This document shows positions 58,275 to 64,000 of a stretch of 64,000 nucleotides of DNA, piece by piece (within the stretch, counting starts at the first letter, position 1; each line of letters begins with the position of its first letter). A program made the translations under genes and the position numbers. The stretch covers positions 89,212,981 through 89,276,980 of the forward strand of contig OX344762.1 of NCBI GenBank assembly GCA_947034895.1, given 5' to 3'. Under the pieces are notes generated by a model that did no database searches, had not been told where the DNA came from, and worked only from the letters and a program-made list of their open reading frames with translations. The DNA is from Rhytidiadelphus loreus (Eukaryota; Streptophyta; Bryopsida; Hypnales; Hylocomiaceae).

Positions 58275-60810
58275 TTTTTTGGGGTTCCCCAATAGGATCC
58301 CTTTTGCAAATATGAATTTCTTTTTGGATTCCTCAATAGGATCCCTTTTGCAAATATGCGGGGGGGTTTTGGGTTCCCCAATAGGATCTCTTTCGCAAAT
58401 ATGCATTTATTTTTTGAGTTCCCCAATAGGATCCCTTTCGCAAATATGCATTTTTCCTATTGGGTTCCCCAATAGGATCCCTTTTGCAAATATACATTTT
58501 TTTTTGGATTCCTCAATAGGATCCCTTTTGCAAATATGCGGGTTTTTTTTGGGTTCCCCAATAGGATCTCTTTCGCAAATATGCATTTATTTTTTGAGTT
58601 CCCCAATAGGATCCCTTTCGCAAATATGCATTTTTCCTATTGGATTCCCCAATAAGATCCCTTTTGCAAATATACATTTTTTTTTTAATTCCCCAAGAGG
58701 ATCCCTTTTGCAAATATGCATTTTTTTTTGGGTTCCCCAATAGGATCTCTTTTGCAAATATGCATTTTTTCTATCAATTGGGTTCCCCAATAGGATCCCT
58801 TTTGCAAATATGCATTTCTTTTTTGCGTTTCCCAATGAATATATTTTGCAAATATACATTTTTTTTTTGGATTCCCTAATAGGATCCCTTTTGCAAATAT
58901 GCATTTTTTTTTGGGTTCCCCAATAGGATCTCTTTTGCAAATATGCATTTTTTTTTTGGGTTCCCCAATAGGATCCCTTTTGCAAATATGCATTTTTCCT
59001 ATTGGGTTCCCCAATAGGATCCCTTTTGCAAATATACATTTTTTTTTGGATTCCCCAATAGGATCTCTTTTGCAAATATGCATTTTTTTTTGGGTTCCCC
59101 AATAGGATCTCTTTTGCAAATATGCATTTTTTCTATCAATTGGGTTCCCCAATAGGATCCCTTTTGCAAATATGCATTTCTTTTTTGCGTTTCCCAATGA
59201 ATATATTTTGCAAATATACATTTTTTTTTTGGATTCCCTAATAGGATCCCTTTTGCAAATATGCATTTCTTTTTGGGTTCCCCAATAGGATCTCTTTTGC
59301 AAATATGCATTTTTTTTTTGGGTTCCCCAATAGGATCCCTTTTGCAAATATGCATTTTTCCTATTGGGTTCCCCAATAGGATCCCTTTTGCAAATATACA
59401 TTTTTTCTTGGGTTCCCCAAGAGGATCCCTTTTGCAAATATGCATTTTTTTTGGGTTCCCCAATAGGATCTCTTTTGCAAATATACATTTTTTCTTGGGT
59501 TCCCCAAAAGGATCCCTTTTGCAAATATGCATTTTTTTTGGGGTTCCCCAATAGGATCTCTTTTGCAAATATGCATTTTTTCTATCAATTGGGTTCCCCA
59601 ATAGGATCCCTTTTGCAAATATGCATTTCTTTTTTGCGTTTCCCAATGAATATATTTTGCAAATATACATTTTTTTTTTGGGTTCCCCAATAGGATCCCT
59701 TTTGCAAATATGCATTTTTTTTTGGATTCCTCAATAGGATCCCTTTTGCAAATATGCGGGGTTTTTTTGGGTTCCCCAATAGGATCTCTTTCGCAAATAT
59801 GCATTTATTTTTTGAGTTCCCCAATAGGATCCCTTTTGCAAATATGCATTTATTTTTTGGGTTCCCCAAGAGGATCCCTTGTGCAAATATGCATTTTTTT
59901 TTGGGTTCCCCAATAGGATCCCTTTTGCAAATACGCATTTATTTTTTGGATTCCCCAAGAGGATCTCTTTTGCAAATATGCATTTTACCTATTGGGTTCC
60001 CCAATAGGATCCCTTTTGCAAATATACATTTTTTTTTGGGTTCCCCAAGAGGATCCCTTTTGCAAATATACATTTTTTTTTGGGTTCCCCAATAGGATCT
60101 CTTTTGCAAATATGCATTTTTTTTTGGGTTCCCCAGTAGGATCCCTTTTGCAAATATGCATTTTTCCTATTGGATTCCCCAATAGGATCTCTTTTGCAAA
60201 TATGCATTTTTTTTTTGGGTTCCCCAATAGGATCCCTTTTGCAAATATGCATTTATTTTTTGCGTTTCCCAATAGGATATATTTTGCAAATATACATTTT
60301 ATTTTGGGTTTCCCTAATAGGATCCCTTTTGCAAATATGCATTTTTTTCTATTGGGTTCCCCAATAGAATCCCTTTTGCAAATATGCATTTTTTTTTTGG
60401 GTTCCCCAATGGGATCGCTTTTGCAAATATGCATTTTTCCTATTGGGTTCCCCAATAGAATCCCTTTTGAAAATATGCATTTTTTTTTGGGTTTCCCAAT
60501 AGGATCCCTTTTGCAAATGTGTATTTTTCCTATTGGGTTCCCCAATAGGATTCCTTTTGCGAATATGCATTTTTTTTCGGGTTCTTTAATAGGATCCCTT
60601 TTGAAAATATGCATTTTTTTTTTCAGGTTTTCCAATAGGATCCCTTTTGAAAATATGCATTTTTTTTTCGGGTTTTCCAATAGGATCCTTTTTGCAAATA
60701 TGAATTTTTTTTTGGGGTTCCCCAATCAGATCCCTTTTGCAAATATGAAATTTTTTTTGGGGTTCCCTAATAGGATCCCTTTTGCAAATATGCATTTTTT
60801 TAGTTCATAA
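58275..60810 (+). repeat. Satellite array, roughly 46-bp unit, about 54 copies
   Basis: Unit: GGGTTCCCCAATAGGATCCC then TTTTGCAAATATGCATTTTTTT, 44-50 bp because the T-run length varies. Most copies keep GGATCC (or GGATCTC) and GCAAATATGCAT. Longer variants (CTATCAATTGGG, GCGTTTCCCAATGAATATAT) recur near 58771, 59133 and 59582, showing higher-order repeats of about 360-450 bp. The long ORFs on both strands simply reflect a unit with few stops. Confidence 0.97.
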
Positions 60811-61250
60811 TTAAATGTATTCCTAATTTGCAACCCAAGAGGCGGCTGGAAACGAGTGGACAGAGTGTACTTACACCAAGGCAGCCCCAACAGGCCAGAA
60901 AGTTTCGGAGGGATGCAAGTTGTTGATTTGTTGATTTAAGTTGGATTTGCCAAAGATATATACCGTTGAAATTCTTGCAAGATTTGGTTGCTATTGCTGT
61001 TGTTTAAAACAGTGAGCAAGTGGGTTTGTACTAACAATTCTTTAAGTGGCTGCTCTTCAAAATAGAAGTTTGGCTCGGCAGTGCATACATGCTTAGTGTT
61101 GTGCAGCCACGCGTCCCATAACTTTGGGTGGCAGCGGACTGTGAGGCATCGTCTCTCTCCGGTCTTCCCGTGAGAATGTTGATGCAATTTTGTACTCTCC
61201 GATGCAACTGAGATCCTCTGAAATCATCGTGTACTGGAATGTAGCGAAGC
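60811..61250. other. Gap between satellite and next gene
   Basis: May contain the promoter and 5' UTR of the gene at 61251. An 83-codon minus-strand ORF has no recognisable feature. Confidence 0.4.
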
Positions 61251-64000
61251 ATGAGCGACAGTCAAGACAACCGTGCAGTCCAGAGATTAATAACATCTTA
61301 TTTTTCTGTAGCTGAGAAGGTACCTGTCATTGTGACTTTGTCCTCTGATTTGCAAAATCAAGTTGTACCACCAGTTGTGAATTTGTCGTCTGAATTGAAT
61401 GTGAGATTGCTCAAGGACGGAATTGAAGTTACCCACATCTCCAGTACTCCCCAGTCACAAATCGGAAAGAAGCGAGGGTATTTTGGTACTGGATCAAGTA
61501 TGTTAGAGACAACTCCAAAACGTTGGGAACGCTGTGAATCGAACACTGGTGGAAGGCCTCAAGCATCAATAACCGTGGATTCCCCTTTAGAATCGGACTG
61601 TGAGTCCGTGAACCCTAGAAGGCGACAACGTCTTTGCTAGGTGAGTTCAGAGTGTAGTGTTATTTTTTTTCCTTCTGCTGGACTCTGGAAATCCCTCAAC
61701 TCTTCAACTATGTACTTGGTTTATTGTTTTACACATTTTTGTTAACTCTGTTATTCCATTCTACGTGACTTCCATCCCTACAGGTGGAATTCAAGATGGG
61801 GGATCTTGCTCGGAGAAAGAGGAGGCCAAAAGGTATCAATCGCCTTGGACCAGAAGAACGTGCCATTGATTCTCTGCTTGTGGAGGAGGAGCGTGTGAAG
61901 CGAGCTGCGGCCACTAGAATCAGGCAAGCATGCCATAGATCTGAGATCCGACGGGCGGAACAGCTCACCCAATCTTTGGCAAGTGCACCAGAAGATCAAG
62001 GGGACATTGCAATGACTGAAAGAACAACAAATCGAGTTTCGAAGAGGCTGGCCGCGTATGTAGTTGGAGAGTTGAGGACTTGCCCTGGTCCTAGTGCTAG
62101 AAGGGATGTCATGGAGAAGTTGTTGAATCACAACACTGTCTGGCCTTTTCTCCCTGGTTATTATCCCAGACCCGCTGAAGCCAAGGCAATTTTCCAGTTT
62201 GTAGAAAGCTTCAGGTTCGAGTTGCAAGCTGTGAAGAAAGGGAACTCACGAGACACTCTGGCTAGGAAAGGAGCTCTCCTGGACGCTGCAGTGAGCTTGG
62301 GGATGGAACGATCAACTGCCTTGTTACGAGTTCTTCAAACAAATCCGAGCAACATCAGTGCAGCCTTGGAGAGAAGGGTGGATCTCACAGCACCCACATT
62401 TTTTCCTCTTGTTCGGAAGAAACGTCAAGGCCTCACTGAATACATCAAGGCAACGGTGCGTACATGGTGGCATGAGCATACTCGGGTCAGCCCCAACAAA
62501 AAGGACGTAACCAGACGACGCATTGGACGAAAGCAATACCTTGTCCACCCCACCCATTACCTCACCGATACCCAAGTAAGGACAGTCTTCCTTCTTACGA
62601 TTTTTTCTCTTCTGTTTGCAAAATGATGTTGTCTGTGGATTTTGCGTGGTTACCTTGTATGTTCAATATAGTGGGCATGATTTTTGAGTTAAAATGCATA
62701 GATCTGAATGATCTTTGGCAGAAAAAATCCCACTTAGACTTCTGCAAGTAATCCCTGAGATAATGCTCAGATTCAGTTCTAAAGAATACTCAGTTTCAGA
62801 TTCAGATTCAGCATAACGATCCATTTGAGCATACTTCAGATTCAGTTTTCTTTTTGCTCAATGTATTGATATGCTTAAGTATGATAGTGACTGTCGCTCC
62901 AACTTCTTGTTACAGTCTTCATAGCTTTACGGTTGTAGGCTCAGTACAATATGTATTTCAGTTTACATAAAATTTCCAGTACGATATGTGTTTCAGGCTC
63001 CTTTTTAGTGTTCCTTGTAGTACTACTTTGACTACTACATGTACTGCATTCTTTGGGATCATGTACTACTAATAGTATTGATACCTGATGTGTACTTAAG
63101 TGTGGTTGTCACTACTTTCCACTTTGTACTTCTCAAAGTACACTAATATTTTTAATGTACCTCATTTTATTCAGGTTTAGTAACAATGTTCAAATGTTCT
63201 ACTGTGAGTCCTAGAAAAACATTGGGAGTGCTACTCCCTAGTACTGCGAGTGCTAAAAGTACATTGCAAGTGCTACTCCCTAGTACTGTGAATGCTAGAA
63301 GTACATTGGGAGTGCTACTCCCTAGTACTGTGAGTACTCTAGAGTTTTATTCGATAAATTGTTTGGGAGTACAAAGTATAGAGAAGTACATATACGCAAT
63401 ACTTTATAGAACCACTATGTACTTGTGGTACAAGTACACCGGGAGTGCTGGTTCAGGGTACTCCGGAGTACTATAGTACTTTCACGATACATTGTTTTGT
63501 AGCACAAAGTATTCAGAAGTACAAATATTCAGCAATGTATAAAACTTTTTTGTACTTTTCTGAACTTGGCCTTTTTTCCACAGAAGGCTTGATGTACAAT
63601 TCGTATCATATGTCTGCATTGGTTTACCATTTTGTGCGCTCATGTTCTCTAATTTTCTGGACTAATCTTCACCTTTTGGTTTATGTCATTGTATTTTGCA
63701 GACGTGCTTTTTCTTGCAGTTCAAGAGAAGTCATCCTGAATGTCGGATTAAACAAAGATGTTTTGAATACTTGAAGCCCTGGTATGTGAAGACCTTGAAA
63801 GACCAGAACAGTTGCTGTTGCATCTACCATGTAGAAATGGACATGATGAAGGTGAGCTTGAGTAACATGAGAGATCAGTTACAAGGCCTTTATGCATCTA
63901 TTTCTTGTGCATGCACTTGCGAAGTCTGTGTGGGTGGAGACGAAGGATGTTGTGCTCATGCTAAGATTTATAAGCGTATGACTTTACTGTGGATGAAGTG
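61251..64000 (+). CDS. TE-type gene with HxxC...CCCxYH Cys-rich segment, 5' part
   Basis: Exons 61251-61640, 61784-62575 and 63702 to past the window end, all phase 0. Exon 1 (MSDSQDNRAVQRLITSYFSV) is hydrophilic, and its last codon before GTGAGT is TAG. Exon 2 begins VEFKMGDLARRKRRPKG and includes AEQLTQSLASA, YYPRPAEAKAIFQFVESF, FPLVRKKRQGLTEYIKATV and TWWHEHTRVSPNKKDVTRRR-IGRKQYLVHPTHYL. Exon 3 reads FKRSHPECRIKQRCFEYLKP, WYVKTLKDQNSCCCIYHVEM and CACTCEVCVGGDEGCCAH. This combination (VSPNxKDVxRxRxG, LKPxxVKxLKDRNxCCCxYHVEM, clustered Cys) recurs in high-copy, probably transposon-derived proteins of bryophytes and algae. I cannot name the superfamily. The Cys/His clusters suggest zinc binding. 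A catalytic part, if any, lies beyond the window. Confidence 0.7.
63185..63345 (+). repeat. 42-bp tandem repeat in intron
   Basis: Three units of AGTGCTACTCCCTAGTACTG...AGTACATTGGG, starting at 63227, 63269 and 63311, inside the intron between exons 2 and 3 of the TE-type gene. Confidence 0.9.

Noticed and set aside
58279..60810. Long ORFs on both strands (up to 288 codons) with repeated KKCIFAKGILLGNP-like or FANMHFFLGSPIGSLLQI-like peptides
   Set aside because: They are translations of the satellite unit. Both strands are open simply because the unit contains few stops, and nothing else supports coding.
58275..60810. CRISPR-like array
   Set aside because: Repeats are head-to-tail without unique spacers, and the DNA is plant nuclear.
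1..64000. tRNA or rRNA genes
   Set aside because: A few TTCGA-type boxes exist (for example GGATCGAACC at 15681, which lies at a kelch-gene exon end), but none is accompanied by an acceptor stem and cloverleaf by eye.

Overview
The window is nuclear DNA of a green land plant. It has plant-type multi-exon genes with short introns (about 100-900 bp), GC-richer exons in AT-rich intergenic DNA, TTTAGGG telomere-type repeats, plant-specific genes (TIC236, an X8-domain protein, an At1g51540-type kelch protein) and abundant plant DNA transposons. Short introns, the degree of divergence from the seed-plant sequences I remember, and multi-copy TE-like genes of a type I associate with bryophytes and charophytes make a bryophyte or another non-seed plant the best guess. 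The species cannot be fixed from the sequence alone.

Layout. 1-4146 (+): C-terminal seven exons of TIC236, the chloroplast inner-envelope TamB-like protein. 4900-7765: tandem repeat and a dead Tc1/mariner element with about 550-bp inverted repeats. 9674-10132 (-): unrecognised ORF. 11266-16495 (-): complete 16-exon kelch-repeat gene (526 aa), including a 29-nt microexon. 17.0-26.0 kb: AT-rich repeat territory with hairpin MITEs, CACTA-type non-autonomous elements with exact 3-bp target duplications, and a TTAA-flanked (piggyBac-like) family. 26747-28661 (+): secreted protein with a half-length GH17 domain, an X8/CBM43 domain and a hydrophobic tail. 30-40 kb: decayed CACTA transposase, an old copy of a gag-like element, and a 2.7-kb foldback element. 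40.7-48.5 kb (-): a decaying multi-exon gene encoding a ParB/sulfiredoxin-like domain, interrupted inside an exon by a 3415-bp insertion with a 5-bp target duplication. 49-54 kb: hairpin family, stray exon-like pieces, tandem repeats. 54.0-57.0 kb: CACTA terminus and tandem arrays. 57.5-57.96 kb (+): truncated aspartic-protease pseudogene running up to a 2.5-kb array of a roughly 46-bp satellite (58.28-60.81 kb). 61251-64000 (+): 5' part of a TE-like gene with a Cys-rich HxxC...CCCxYH segment.

TIC236, the kelch gene and the GH17-X8 gene look like intact host genes. Most of the rest is mobile or decaying. Several otherwise continuous frames carry isolated in-frame TAG codons where CAG would fit (one exactly at a CAG|GTGAGT-type donor), as expected if CHG-methylated cytosines in silenced genes deaminated. 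The best candidates for something undescribed are the ParB-like gene and the single-ORF 3.4-kb element that split it.
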